Shown: one piece after another, positions 23,062-33,446 of the stretch
Layout: each line of letters opens with the position of its first letter
Numbering within the stretch: the stretch's first letter is position 1
DNA from: CAWAYH01 sp963786195
GTDB lineage: Bacteria; Acidobacteriota; Vicinamibacteria; Vicinamibacterales; 2-12-FULL-66-21
Reading direction: 5' to 3'
DNA: 64,000 nucleotides
NCBI GenBank assembly: GCA_963786195.1
Contig: CAWAYH010000006.1
Location: 124,001-188,000 of the forward strand
Program-made: the position numbers and the translations under genes
The notes under the pieces: model-generated
The model's database searches: none
What the model was told of the DNA's origin: nothing
The model's input: the letters and a program-made list of their open reading frames with translations, nothing else

Positions 23062-24977
23062 ATGCCAGACGATCGGCCGGCGCCAGCGGCTTACGCCTTC
23101 GGCGAATTCACGGTGGATGCGGCGAGACGGCTGTTGCTCAAGAACGGCGTCGCGGTCCCTCTCACTCCCAAGGCGTTCGACACGCTCGCCGTCCTCGTCG
23201 CGCACAGGGACAGGCTGGTCACGAAGGACGAGCTCCTCCGCGCGGTCTGGCCCGGCACGTTTGTCGAAGAGAACAACCTCAATCAATCCATCTCGATATT
23301 GCGCAAGGCGCTGGGCGAGCGCCGGACCGACCACCGGTACATCGTCACCGCACCGGGGCACGGCTATCGATTCGTCGCCGAGGTCCAGGGGATCACTCCA
23401 CAGCAGGCCGGAGGCGACCAGAAAGCCGTCCACCAGCCCGCCGCCAGGTCGGCGTCTCGTGTTCCCTTGACCCGCGCCGCCGCCCTCGTTGCGGCCGTCT
23501 TGACACTCACCGCGGCCATGTTCCTCTACGTTCGTGGCTCGTCAACCCGTGATGATCCTGATGATGGTGCCGGAGCCCCCGCCTTTCGCTCGATCGCGGT
23601 GCTCCCGTTCAAGTCCCATTCGGGGGCCTCAGAAGGGGTTGGAGAGGAGTACTTGGGAGTGGGGATGACGGACGCGCTCATCACCAGGCTCAGTCACGTG
23701 CGTGCGCTCATCGTCCGGCCAGGCAGCGCGGTGCGCAGTTTCGGCGGACCGGGCCAAGATCCGTTACAAGCCGGAAGGGCGCTGCGCGTCGACGCGGTGC
23801 TCGACGGACACATGCAACGTGCTGGCGACCAGGTGAGCGTCCAAGTACGGCTGCTCAGCACGGCCACAGGTACGGTCCTGTGGAGCGACAGCCTGGAGAC
23901 CACGTGGACCGGGCTCCTCGGCCTCGAAGATCAAATCGCCGAACGCGTCATCGGCACGCTCATTCCGGAGCTGGGGGCGCGAGCCCGGGGGACGCCGGCG
24001 GTGCGCGAGACGAACGACCCTGAGGCGTATCGCGCGTACCTTCGCGGCCGCTATTTCTGGAACAAGCGGACCGACGAGGGGTTGAAGAGCGCCGTGGTGG
24101 AGTTCAACGAGGCGATCCGTCGGGACGGCGGTTACGCGCGAGCTTACGCGGGGCTGGCAGACACTTACATTCTGTGGTCAGTGTTCGGCATCGCGCCCTG
24201 GAGCGAGGTGGGGCCCAAGGCGCGTGCCGCTGCCTTGCGTGCGCTGCAAATGGACGAGGAGCTGGCCGAAGCGCACACATCGCTCGCGTTCATCGCGTGG
24301 ACCGCCTGCGCAGCGAATGACGCCGGCAGGAGCTTCCGGCGCGCCATCGAGCTCAGCCCCGGCTATGCCACAGCCCATCATTGGTACAGCCTGTATCTGA
24401 AGGATCTCGGCCGGATGGACGAGGCCGTTGCCGAAATCCGGAAGGCTGAGGAGCTGGATCCGCTTTCGCTCGTGATTAATGCTGATGTCGCGCTCGTGCT
24501 CTTTTATGCGCGGCGTTACGACGAAGCCATCCAACAGTCGGCCAGAACGCTCGAGCTCGACCCCACCTTCGCTCTCGCGCACTATTACCAGGGGTTCGCG
24601 TACGAACGCAAAGGCATGTACGCCGATGCCCTGCGCGCCTACGACCGCATGGCCTCGGACGACAGTCCGGGGTCGCTGGTCCAGATCGGCCGGGCGCATG
24701 CGCTGTCTGGCAACAGGAAAGAGGCGCTCCGAATACTGGAGCGGCTGAAAAACTCTCCACGGAACGATACGTCAGGCCGGACAAGCTGATTCTCTTGTAC
24801 GCCGCGCTCGGAGACACGGACATGGTCGTGACGGCACTCGAGGCATCGATCAACGAGCTTGGCAAGTGCGTCGCAGCGCCCATCCTGTTCGACCCGAGGT
24901 TCGACGAGACGCGAACCGAGCCTCGGGTCGCCGCCCTCCTACGCGATGCTGGACAGGATGCGAGCGCGGGACGGTGA
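23062..24977 (+). CDS. Membrane transcriptional regulator: CadC-type winged helix, TolB/FlgO-like domain, TPRs
   Basis: About 638 residues. Residues 8-110 are an OmpR/CadC-type winged helix (VPLTPKAFDTLAVLVAHRDR, HRYIVTAPGHGYRFVAEV). One transmembrane helix follows near 145-160 (AAALVAAVLTLTAAMFLYV), so the DNA-binding domain is cytoplasmic. Next comes the FlgO/TolB-like domain (SIAVLPFKSHS..., VDAVLDGHMQRAGDQVSVQV) and six or more TPRs. The apparent stop at 24789 is caused by one missing A in GAAAAAC (24748-24752); with it, the frame runs on through LILLYAALGDTDMVVTALEA to 24977. It is divergent from the giant secreted gene with 74 bp between starts, so that gene is a natural target (inference). 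Confidence 0.85.
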
Positions 24978-25012
24978 TTCACCGCAACCTGTCGGCCGGG
25001 CCAACTGAGTAG

Positions 25013-25705
25013 TTACTTCGTCACCCCAAAGCCGGTGACCGTGCCTTCCGTGTTGTGGGCGAAGCGGATGCCGTAGACGCCGTCCGTGGACTTCAGCTTG
25101 CCGGCGGCCACCAGCGCAGCCTTGTCGTAGGTGCCGACGACCGTGCCGTTGATCGCGCACTCGACCTTGTCCCCCTTGACCGACATCGAGATCTCCTGCT
25201 TCACGGGCTGACCCGGAGCCGCGGCCTTGCCGACCGCTGCGTTCGGCTCGCCGCGGCCGTTCATCCGGAACGGCGCCGGACCGAATCCCCGGACGATGAA
25301 GTTGCCGGTTCCGTACGCCGCGCAGTAGAGCAGCGTCATGTTCTCGGTCCCCATGTCATTGCCGGCGATGAAGATGCCGTAGGGGTGCGGGTGGTCGTTC
25401 AGGCTCTGGAACTTCGGCTCGGTGAACGTCGCCTTGACCGTGTAGTTGCCGGACGCCGTGTTGGCCGGATTCCAGTAGTTCACGGCCGGACCGGTCTGCA
25501 CGGTCATGCTCTTGGCGTCTCCGGAGAGCTTGGCGTTGTTCAGGGTCTGGCCGGCCTTTTCTTCATTGGCGTCGACCTTCCCGGTCCAGCCCGGAACCGA
25601 GACTCCGCCGCCGGCCACGGGCTTGGCGGCATCCTGGGCACCGATGACCGGGGGGACGAGCATGGCAACAGCGACTGCGAGCGCGGAACCGTAAGCGAGA
25701 CGCAT
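25013..25705 (-). CDS. Secreted concanavalin-like (DUF1080-type) protein
   Basis: A 230-residue exported protein. I chose the ATG at 25705 because it begins a signal peptide (LAVAVAMLVPPVIGAQ) and has AAAGGA-like sequence (GAAAGGACA) seven bases upstream; the longer frame upstream is not needed. The mature part is a beta-sandwich-like sequence with SLNDHPHPYGIFIAGNDMG and GVYGIRFAHNTEGTVTGFGV, which resembles LamG/3-keto-disaccharide hydrolase-like domains in shape, but catalytic residues cannot be assigned. It lies convergent with the winged-helix regulator and downstream of the kinase gene in the same direction (74 bp). Confidence 0.65.
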   Translation of the reverse strand: MRLAYGSALAVAVAMLVPPVIGAQDAAKPVAGGGVSVPGWTGKVDANEEKAGQTLNNAKLSGDAKSMTVQTGPAVNYWNPANTASGNYTVKATFTEPKFQSLNDHPHPYGIFIAGNDMGTENMTLLYCAAYGTGNFIVRGFGPAPFRMNGRGEPNAAVGKAAAPGQPVKQEISMSVKGDKVECAINGTVVGTYDKAALVAAGKLKSTDGVYGIRFAHNTEGTVTGFGVTK

Positions 25706-25779
25706 GACATGTCCTTTCAGTGACGAAGTTTGTTCAGCAACACTATAGTGCGATCTTCGGTCTTCGTGATACCGCGAGG

Positions 25780-28484
25780 CTATCTCGACGGCACGAGGCG
25801 CTTCAGCTCCTCGAACCAGTTGAGGACGACGCGGATTTCCTCGAGCGACTCCGACTCGGCCGGGACCGGACAGATGAACCGCTTGCCGTCGCGGGCGAGG
25901 TCGCGGTTCCTGAGCGACATGTGTTGACGCGATCCGTAGGGTCCCGGCCACGAAACGGGATTTGCGAAAGTGAAGCTCGGCTGCGTCCGCACCCTGACCC
26001 CGACGAACTGAAACTGCGCCTGTTCGTACAACAACTCCGTGCCATCAGATGACCAGATCGGGTGATGACCGGCGTTGGTCCCCGATACTTGATACTGGGA
26101 CCCGGTCGTCGGAAACGGCTGCACGAAGACGGTGTTGTTGGTCGCATACGCGATCCACCGACCGTCTGGCGAAAACACTGCGCCGATGGGCGCGTACGAT
26201 TCGACCGCGTCGACGGGCGTGCTCGTCCTTTCCTTCAACGAGAGCGTCCACAACGTCACGCTCGAACCCCTGGTCACGGTGTAGAGGAACCGATCCCCGG
26301 CGGGCGCCCAGGCCTCGGGGACGTGCGACGTGCCTTCGTCGGCTTTCGTCAGGCGCTCCGCCTTGCCGCCATCGACCGGCTGCCAGAAGATCCCCCGGTC
26401 GCCGTCGCGATCCGATTGAAAGGCGACCCGCGTGCCGTCGGCGGCCCAAATGGGAAAGCGGTTGTTCCCCCCGAACGTCAGGCGCCGAATGGACGAGCCG
26501 GTCCCGGGCGCGTACACATGGACGTTCGCGTCCTTCCCATCGTCGGTGCCAAACGTGAGCCGTTTCCCTTCCGGAGAGACCCGGACATGCTCATACGGCC
26601 CTCCCGGTAGCTTCAGTCGTTCCGCCACGCCGGTACCGATCGACCCATGCGAGATCCTGCTGGTCGCTCACGGAAACCGGTCCAGGAATGTATACCGAGC
26701 GACCCAGTGCTCGAGAAGCTCAGTTGCGCCGCTCCCGTGGCAATGTTCGACCTTCGCACTCCCTCGACCACCGGCACGGGGGCGCCCGTGACTCTCCAGT
26801 CGCCGGAGATCGAAGGGCACCGCGAATGCGACCCCTCTGCGCGCATAGACGAGATGGCCCGTGCGCGAGTAACGAGCATCGCTTCCGCCCTCCACGAGAG
26901 TCTTCCGTTCATCGGAAGTGAGAGACTGAAGGACGATGCGTGCCTTGTCCCAACGGTCTGGACCGGTGGCCGTCGTGAGGGTCACCAGCAATGAACGCCC
27001 ATCGGGCAAAACCTGAGGACCGTGCGCGACCTCGTCGCGCTGAACGCTCATGAGCTTCTCGGAGGTCCCGCCGTTGGCGGAGACTCGCATGATGCCATCA
27101 GCGCCCTGGCCGAAGACAATGCCGGTGTCGCCCCAGCTCAAGCCGTAGACGTTGGTAGCGGTGCAGAGCGTCGCGGCTGCTCCCCCGCTTACCGGAATCT
27201 TCTTCACCGTGTTGTCGGCCCCGGAAAAGAATGCGATGAACTGACCATCAGGCGAAAAGGCCGGACTTGTCACGCCGGTTATCTTCCCGCTCCGGTCCGT
27301 GATGTCGGTGCCGTGGATGGGCCTCACCGCGAGATCACCCATCGAGCGGAGGTACAGGTGGAAATTTGCCACGTAGACGATCTTGGTGCCGTCAGGCGAG
27401 ATCGCGATCTGGTTCCGTCCGGGACTGGTGAAGGTTCTGGTCTTCAGGAAGCGCCGAACGAGAAACGGACGACCGCTGGCACGTCCGACGATGTGAACAT
27501 CCACACGGCCGCGCCACCGAGCGCGCCCGCGAGGAGCGTCGTGATCGCGAAGGGTACGCTGCGCCGCCAGAGCGGCCGCGCCGGCGCGGGGCCGACTGCC
27601 CTCTCCGCATCACGGAAAGCCGGCGCGGCGGGATCCTCCAAGACGACCCGCGCTTCGCCGATGTCGCGCAACCGCCGCCTGACGTCCCGATCCAGACACC
27701 GAGCCACCAGTCGCCGCACCGGCGGGGGCGTCGCCGCGGGAAGCGCGGTCATGTCGATGTCCTGCCGCAAGACCGAGGCGAGCGTATCGGAAATATCGTC
27801 GCCCTCGAACGCGCGACGGCCCGACAGCATTTCGTAGAGCACGACACCGAACGCCCACACGTCGCTCCGCTTGTCCGCCTGACGTCCCTTCACCTGCTCG
27901 GGGCTCATATAAGCCGCCGTGCCCAGGATGATGCCCATCTGTGTAATCGCGGGGCTCGTGATCGTCGGTGAGGGCGTGACGTTCGCGCCTGTGCCCGCCG
28001 CAGGTTCGAGGGCTTTCGCGAGGCCGAAGTCGAGCACCTTCACTGCCCCGTCGAGTCGGACCATGATGTTCGCGGGCTTGAGATCGCGATGGACGATCCC
28101 TTGCTCGTGGGCCGCCTCCAGCGCCTCCGCGATCTGCCGCGCGATCGGCAGCGCCTCGTCGAGAGGGATGGCGCCGCGCGACAATCGCCGCGCCAGATCC
28201 TCGCCTTCGACGAGTTCCATCACGAGCGCCGTGACGCCTCCGGCGTCTTCCAGCCCGTAGATGGCCCCGATGTGCGGATGATTCAGAGAGGCGAGGACCT
28301 TCGCTTCACGTTGAAACCTCGCCAGGCGTTCGGCGTCAGCCGCGAACACCTCGGGCAGCAGCTTGATGGCGACGTCGCGATCGAGCCGCGTGTCGCGCGC
28401 TCGATACACTTCGCCCATTCCGCCAGCCCCGAGGGCGCTGAGAATCTCGTACGATCCGAGCCGCGTGCCGTCGGACAAGGACAT
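25780..28484 (-). CDS. Ser/Thr protein kinase with extracytoplasmic TolB-like propeller, frameshifts
   Basis: About 900 residues. Residues 1-280 are a Hanks-type kinase: GAGGMGEVYRA (P-loop), VAIK (ATP lysine), HRDLKPANIM (catalytic loop), DFG, and SDVWAFGVVLYEML. A transmembrane helix follows (VPFAITTLLAGALGGAAVWM), then a WD40/TolB-like propeller with repeated SPDG motifs (IAISPDGTKIVY, FSPDGQFIAFFSG, FSPDGRWIAYATN). Frame changes at about 27454 and 27436 (single inserted bases), 26802 and 26640 split it; the pieces join in register. The type is abundant in Acidobacteria. Ligands of the propeller and kinase substrates are unknown. It starts 16 bp after the sulfatase stop, in the same direction, suggesting one transcript with DUF167 and sulfatase. 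Confidence 0.9.
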
Positions 28485-28499
28485 GACGCGAGGCTGATT

Positions 28500-29934
28500 C
28501 TATTGCATGAGTCTCTGCAGCTCCGCTTGCATGCGCTCGAGCAGCGGACGCGCCTCGGGCGCGGCAATGAGGTTGTGCTCCTCGTAGGGATCCGACTCCA
28601 AGTCGTACAGCTCGTTCATGTTCTCGAGCTCGCGGTAGCTGATGTACTTGTGCCGGCTGGTCCGGACTGCGGTGTAGCCCATGTTGCGAATGCGCGGAAA
28701 TACGGTGTCGGTGAAGTACTCGACGAGAAACGACGTCCGCCAGTCGCGCGCGGTGTTGTCGAATACAGGGACGAGCGATCGTCCCTGGATGGCCGCCGAG
28801 GGCGTCAGGCCTGCCAGTTCGAGCAGCGTGGGCGCGACGTCGAGGCTGAGCGTGATTTCACGTGGCGTCGTGCCGGAACGCACGCGCGGCGGATATCGAA
28901 CGAGGAACGGGATGCGAATCGCCTCGTCGTAGGCCAGCCGGCGTTCTTCCGACAGCCCGTGCTCTCCATAGAAGTAGCCGTGATCGCTCGTGAAGACGAT
29001 CACGGTGTGGTCGAGCGCTCCGCGCTTCTCGAGCGCAGTCATGATTCGGCCGAGGCTGTCGTCCACGGCCAGCAACATCTCGAGTCGGCCACGAATCTCT
29101 TCATCACTCGTGGCCGTCTCCCGTCCGAGCGGGGGCAGCTTGTCAATCTGTCGCAGCAGTGCGGGCTTCCCGAGCGGCGGATTGAACGCGTTCGGACGCC
29201 GCGGCATGGTTTGCCCCGCATAACGTCCGCGATGGCGCTCGGCCGCAACGAAGCCGCCAGACTGACCCGGCACCGCCACGAGGCTTCCATCGTCGCGCTG
29301 CACGATGTTCGGGTGAATCGCCTTGTGCGCGAGATACACGAGGAACGGCTGGTTCCCCGCCCGCTGCATGAACTTCTCGACGTAGTCGGTGAGCAACGTC
29401 GGTCACGTAGCCTGACGCCTGCAAGCGCTGGCCGTCGACGTTGAGATGCGGATCGACCGCTTCCCCCTGTCCCGGCATCGCCACCCAGTGATTGAAGCCC
29501 GGCCGCGGGCTGTCGTCGTTGCCCATGTGCCACTTGCCGAAGAAGCCGGTCACGTAGCCGGCGCCCTGCAGATCCTTCGGGAACACCGGCAGCTGATGGC
29601 TCGGGCGCGCCGTGTTGTCGATGATGCCGTTGGTGTGCGCGTACTGGCCGGTCAGAAAGCAGGCGCGGCTCGGCGAGCAGAGCGGCGTCGTGGCGAACGC
29701 GTTGAGAAACATCGCGCCCTCACGCGCGAGGCGATCCATGTTTGGCGTGTCGACGAATGGGTGCCCTGCGGCGCGGACTTCGTCCCAGCGCATGTCGTCC
29801 ACGAGCACGAAGACGAAATTGGGACGCCGGCGCGGCTCGACCGTTGGCGTGTTCCTGTCCGAGCAGGCGGCGAGGCCCAGCATCGCGACGAGCGTCGATC
29901 CGCCGATGCGGCGCCAGATTCTCGTGGCAGTCAT
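28500..29934 (-). CDS. Type I sulfatase, lipoprotein, one frameshift
   Basis: About 477 residues. A lipobox (LGLAAC, Cys24) predicts membrane anchoring on the periplasmic side. The metal-binding DD lies at residues 46-47, and the formylglycine signature CSPSR at 86-90 (followed by ACFLTGQ) marks a Cys-type sulfatase that needs a formylglycine-generating enzyme; none is in the window. Later motifs are FFGKWHMGN and TSDHGYFYGEHGL. The frame shifts near 29396, where GACGTTGCTC should lose one base to give DVLTDYVEKF. Its ATG overlaps the DUF167 stop by one base (TGATG), so the two are translationally coupled. It resembles exported sulfatases acting on sulfated glycans; the exact substrate is unknown. 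Confidence 0.9.
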
Positions 29935-30239
29935 CAGTCTGCGCTTCCGTTCGAGGACAGGCCGAGACGAGCATGCGCCGTCGTCACGTCAATTCCTGAC
30001 ACGCGTACTCGTTTCTGTCGCGAGCGTTCTCCCGAGACCACCGACACCGCGCGCCTGGGCACGGACAGCAGGTCGGCGATGACCTCGACGAGCTCGGCGT
30101 TCGCGGCGCCATCCACCGGCGGCGCCTGCACGCGGACCAGCAACGCATCGCCGCGCGTCCCGGCAGGCCCGGAGCGGCCGGCACGCGGGATGACGCGGAC
30201 GTTGATGACGACCCCGCCGTCGGGCGTGGATTGAATCAT
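29934..30239 (-). CDS. DUF167/YggU family protein
   Basis: A 101-residue protein matching the DUF167 family (VVINVRVIPRAGRSG, then VRVQAPPVDGAANAELVEVI and LLSVPRRAVSVVSGERSRQK). The family has a small alpha/beta fold and no firmly established function. The ATG at 30239 gives the usual family length, whereas the longer frame upstream has no family similarity. It is first in a probable DUF167-sulfatase-kinase transcript and divergent from the deaminase-CYTH gene (49 bp). Confidence 0.88.
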   Translation of the reverse strand: MIQSTPDGGVVINVRVIPRAGRSGPAGTRGDALLVRVQAPPVDGAANAELVEVIADLLSVPRRAVSVVSGERSRQKRVRVSGIDVTTAHARLGLSSNGSAD

Positions 30240-30288
30240 GAAACGACCCGCAGAGGATACACTTGAACGGCACTCCTGAGTCGAAGCG

Positions 30289-32247
30289 ATGGGCACGCCC
30301 TGCGACCTCCTGCTCACCAACGCGCACGTCCTGACGATGGACGAGCGGTTCTCGACGTACCAGCGAGGCTCGGTGGCGATCGGTGGAGCCTCCATCCTGG
30401 CCGTGGGCGACGTCGCCGCGCAGTTCGACGCCGCCGAGACGATCGATTGCCGGGGACGCGTCGTGATGCCCGGGCTGGTCAACGCCCACACCCATGCGGC
30501 GATGACGCTGCTGCGCGGGCTCGCTGACGATCTCCGCCTGGACGTCTGGCTGATGGGCTACATGATGCCCGTCGAGCGCGCGTTCGTCCGGCCGGACTTC
30601 GTGACGCTCGGCACGAAGCTCGCCTGCGCGGAGATGATCCGATCCGGCACGACCTGCTTCGCCGACATGTACTACTTCGAGGAGGCCGTGGCAGGCGCCA
30701 CCGCCGAGGCCGGCATGCGCGCCCTCTGCGCGCAGACGGTCCTCAAGTTTCCCGCGCCGGATGCCGCGAGCTTCGAGGATTCGCTGGCGCGGGCGCGGCA
30801 CTTCATCCAGGAGTGGAAGGGCCATCGCCTGATCGTGCCGGGCGTCGCGCCGCACGCGCCCTACACCTGCACCGACGAGATTCTGCGGGCGTGCGTCGAG
30901 CTGGCGTGCGAGTTCGACGTGCCGCTGCACACCCATCTCGCGGAAACGACGTTCGAGGTGGAACAGTCCCGGCGCGAACACGGCATGCCGGTCGTGCCCT
31001 GGGTCAAGAAACAGCGGCTGTTCGAGGCGCGCGTGCTGGCGGCGCACTGCGTCCACGTCGACGAAGGCGAGATTCGGACGCTGAAGGATGCACGGGCAGG
31101 CGTCGCGCACAATCCCACGAGCAACCTCAAGCTCGGATCCGGCGTGGCCCCCGTGGCAAAGATGCGCGAGCTGGGCGTGAACGTCGGCATCGGCACCGAC
31201 GGTCCCGCCTCGAACAACGACCTCGACATGTTCGAGGAGGTACGGCTGACGGCGATTCTGGCCAAGGGGATTGGCGGCGACCCGACGGCGCTGCCGGCAC
31301 GCGACGCGCTGGCGATGGCGACGATCGTCGGGGCCAGGGCGATGCACCTTGGCGACATCACGGGCTCGCTCGAGGCGGGCAAGCGCGCCGACCTGATCGT
31401 GATCGACCTCGACCGCATCCACAACGTGCCCGGCTTCGCGCGCGATCCGAACGCCGTGTACTCGCAGCTCGTCTACGCCGCGAAGTCGACCGACGTCGTC
31501 GACGTGATGTGCGACGGCGCGTGGCTGATGCGAGACCGGCGCCTCGTCACCCTGGACGAGAGCGCCCTGCGGGAGGCTGCGCGCGAGATGGCACGCCGCA
31601 TCGACACCTTCCTCATCGAGCGCGAGCAGAGCGTCCTGCAGAAGCTCGTGGCGATCGGCGGAGCGGCGGAACAGGAGAGCTTCGAGGTGCAGGTGAAGGC
31701 GCGGCTGGCGTCACCGGATCCCGTGCTGCGCGCGTTGTCCAGCGACGAGCTGACCGTCATTCGCGGCGTGCACTACCACCAGTACGACATTTATTTCTCC
31801 TTCACAGATCCCACACAGGGTCAGCTGCGCTACCGGGAGGATGAATTCCTCGACGACGAGAACAAGGTCGTGAGCGCGCGGGCGCGGCTGACGCTGACGG
31901 GAGAATCACGGGAAGCCGCGTTCGGGTCGGTACTGCTGTTCCGCTCGCGCTTCTTCGCGCCGGCGAACCACTCGCCCCGGTTCTACCGCGAGTACTTCAA
32001 GCCAGCAAGAGAGCGCGAGGTCGAAAAGGACCGTCGGCGCTGGCTCGTGGCTTATCGGGGCGTGCAGTTCTGGGTGCACGTCGATCGGCTCGTGAACCCG
32101 CATGCCGGCTCGTATTTTCTCGAAGTGAAGTCGCGGACGTGGTCCCGGCGCGACGCGCAGGACAAGGCGGCCATCATCACCGAACTGCTGGAACGGCTCG
32201 GCGCGCGGCCTGACGAAGCGATCGAGGAAGGCTACGTCGAGCTCTGA
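30289..32247 (+). CDS. MTA/SAH deaminase-like amidohydrolase fused to a CYTH domain
   Basis: A 652-residue fusion. Residues 1-440 are an MtaD/TrzN-type amidohydrolase: zinc ligands in HTH (67-69), the HTHLAET and HCVHVDEGEI segments, and GIGTDGPASNN; the family deaminates 5-methylthioadenosine, S-adenosylhomocysteine or related purines. Residues 463-650 match a CYTH (class IV adenylyl cyclase/triphosphate tunnel) domain: ESFEVQVKARL in place of ExExK, YHQYDIYFSFTD, LRYREDE, EREVEKDRRRWL and FWVHVDRLVNPHAGSYFLEV. The second Glu of ExExK is Gln, so activity may be altered. The frame is clean and the two parts are joined by a helical linker, so the fusion is not a sequencing product. Its 3' end overlaps the convergent MFS gene by 16 bp. 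No typical ribosome-binding site is visible. Confidence 0.88.
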   Translation: MGTPCDLLLTNAHVLTMDERFSTYQRGSVAIGGASILAVGDVAAQFDAAETIDCRGRVVMPGLVNAHTHAAMTLLRGLADDLRLDVWLMGYMMPVERAFVRPDFVTLGTKLACAEMIRSGTTCFADMYYFEEAVAGATAEAGMRALCAQTVLKFPAPDAASFEDSLARARHFIQEWKGHRLIVPGVAPHAPYTCTDEILRACVELACEFDVPLHTHLAETTFEVEQSRREHGMPVVPWVKKQRLFEARVLAAHCVHVDEGEIRTLKDARAGVAHNPTSNLKLGSGVAPVAKMRELGVNVGIGTDGPASNNDLDMFEEVRLTAILAKGIGGDPTALPARDALAMATIVGARAMHLGDITGSLEAGKRADLIVIDLDRIHNVPGFARDPNAVYSQLVYAAKSTDVVDVMCDGAWLMRDRRLVTLDESALREAAREMARRIDTFLIEREQSVLQKLVAIGGAAEQESFEVQVKARLASPDPVLRALSSDELTVIRGVHYHQYDIYFSFTDPTQGQLRYREDEFLDDENKVVSARARLTLTGESREAAFGSVLLFRSRFFAPANHSPRFYREYFKPAREREVEKDRRRWLVAYRGVQFWVHVDRLVNPHAGSYFLEVKSRTWSRRDAQDKAAIITELLERLGARPDEAIEEGYVEL

Positions 32248-33446
32248 GATCGCAGGATCGCCGCGCCCAGCAGGTTGGAGGCGCCCAGCGCGGCGAGCGC
32301 GATCGTCCAGCTTCTGACCGATTCACCGCCGAGCAGATCGAGCAGTCCTCCGACCGCGGCCGATCCCGCGGACGCGGCCGCAAACCCCGCCATCGAATAG
32401 AGCGCCATCGCGGTCCCACGACTGCCGGGCGGAGACACGGCGACGAGTCCCGCCGTCAGCGCAGCGGAATCAGCGCTGACGAGCGCGCTGTAAATCACGC
32501 TGACGGCAAGGATGACGACCCACGGCATCATCGACGTCACGCCCACGGCGACGCTCGTTGCGGCCGAGAGGAGCATGATCGCAAAGACGATGCGCCGCGG
32601 ATCGTAGCGCACGCTCAGCTCGGCACCGGCCAGGCTCGCCGGCACCCCCACCAACGCGATCACGGCAGCCAGCGTCGACGGCGAGGCGATGGTGCCGCGG
32701 CCCTGCACGGTCTGGCAGAACACGAGAAACGGCACGAGCCACGCGCGCAGGCCGAACAATTCCCAGCAGTGGCACGCATAGCCGAACACGAACCGCAGCG
32801 AGTCTCGAGAACGGAGGAGAGTACGCCAGTGACGCTGTTCGGGCATGCCGCTCGAAGCGATCGGCGGCGCAGGATCCAGCATGAGGTACGCGAGCGCCCA
32901 GGCGATCGCCGGCCCCGCCGCGGCCGCGACGACAGCGGACCGCCAGGACATCAGCGTGGCCAGCCGGCCGACCAGGTAGAACGAGAGGCTCGCGCCGACC
33001 GTGAACGACGTCGTGTAGAACGCCACGTAGCGGGGGTGCGGCACGCCATCCGTGCGATCGGCGATCAGCTTCAGGCCGGGCATGTAAGTGCCGGCGAGGC
33101 TGGCGCCGGCAATCGCCTGGCACACGACCGCCGCGCGCATCCCGTCAGCGAACAGCCCGAAGCCGATCGCCGCGCCCGCCGCGAGCGAGGTCGCGGCGAG
33201 CCAGACCGTACGCGCGTCGATGCGATCGGTGAGGCTGACGAGCACGGGGACGGCGACGAGGTATCCCGCGTAGTAGCTGCTGCTGATCCAGCCGACCTCG
33301 GTGTTCGACAGCGCCCACGTCGCCTTGAGCCCCGTCTGGATCGCCAGGAACATCGAAAACGGCGTCATCCCCAGGATCTCGGCGACACAGATGACGACGG
33401 CGATGCGGGCGGCCGGTGTCCGGCGCGGGGACTCTACGACGGGCAC
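32232..33446 (-). CDS. MFS transporter
   Basis: A 404-residue inner-membrane protein with twelve predicted helices in two halves. The cytoplasmic loop 2-3 has VSLTDRIDARTVWLAAT in place of the MFS GxxxDRxGRR motif, and helix 4 holds AIAGASLAGTYMPGLKLIAD. It resembles cyanate/nitrate-type MFS permeases of the YfmO/CynX-like broad group, but substrate cannot be assigned. The start lies 13 bp inside the 3' end of the upstream zincin gene, suggesting a two-gene operon. Confidence 0.85.
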   Translation of the reverse strand: MPVVESPRRTPAARIAVVICVAEILGMTPFSMFLAIQTGLKATWALSNTEVGWISSSYYAGYLVAVPVLVSLTDRIDARTVWLAATSLAAGAAIGFGLFADGMRAAVVCQAIAGASLAGTYMPGLKLIADRTDGVPHPRYVAFYTTSFTVGASLSFYLVGRLATLMSWRSAVVAAAAGPAIAWALAYLMLDPAPPIASSGMPEQRHWRTLLRSRDSLRFVFGYACHCWELFGLRAWLVPFLVFCQTVQGRGTIASPSTLAAVIALVGVPASLAGAELSVRYDPRRIVFAIMLLSAATSVAVGVTSMMPWVVILAVSVIYSALVSADSAALTAGLVAVSPPGSRGTAMALYSMAGFAAASAGSAAVGGLLDLLGGESVRSWTIALAALGASNLLGAAILRSQSST

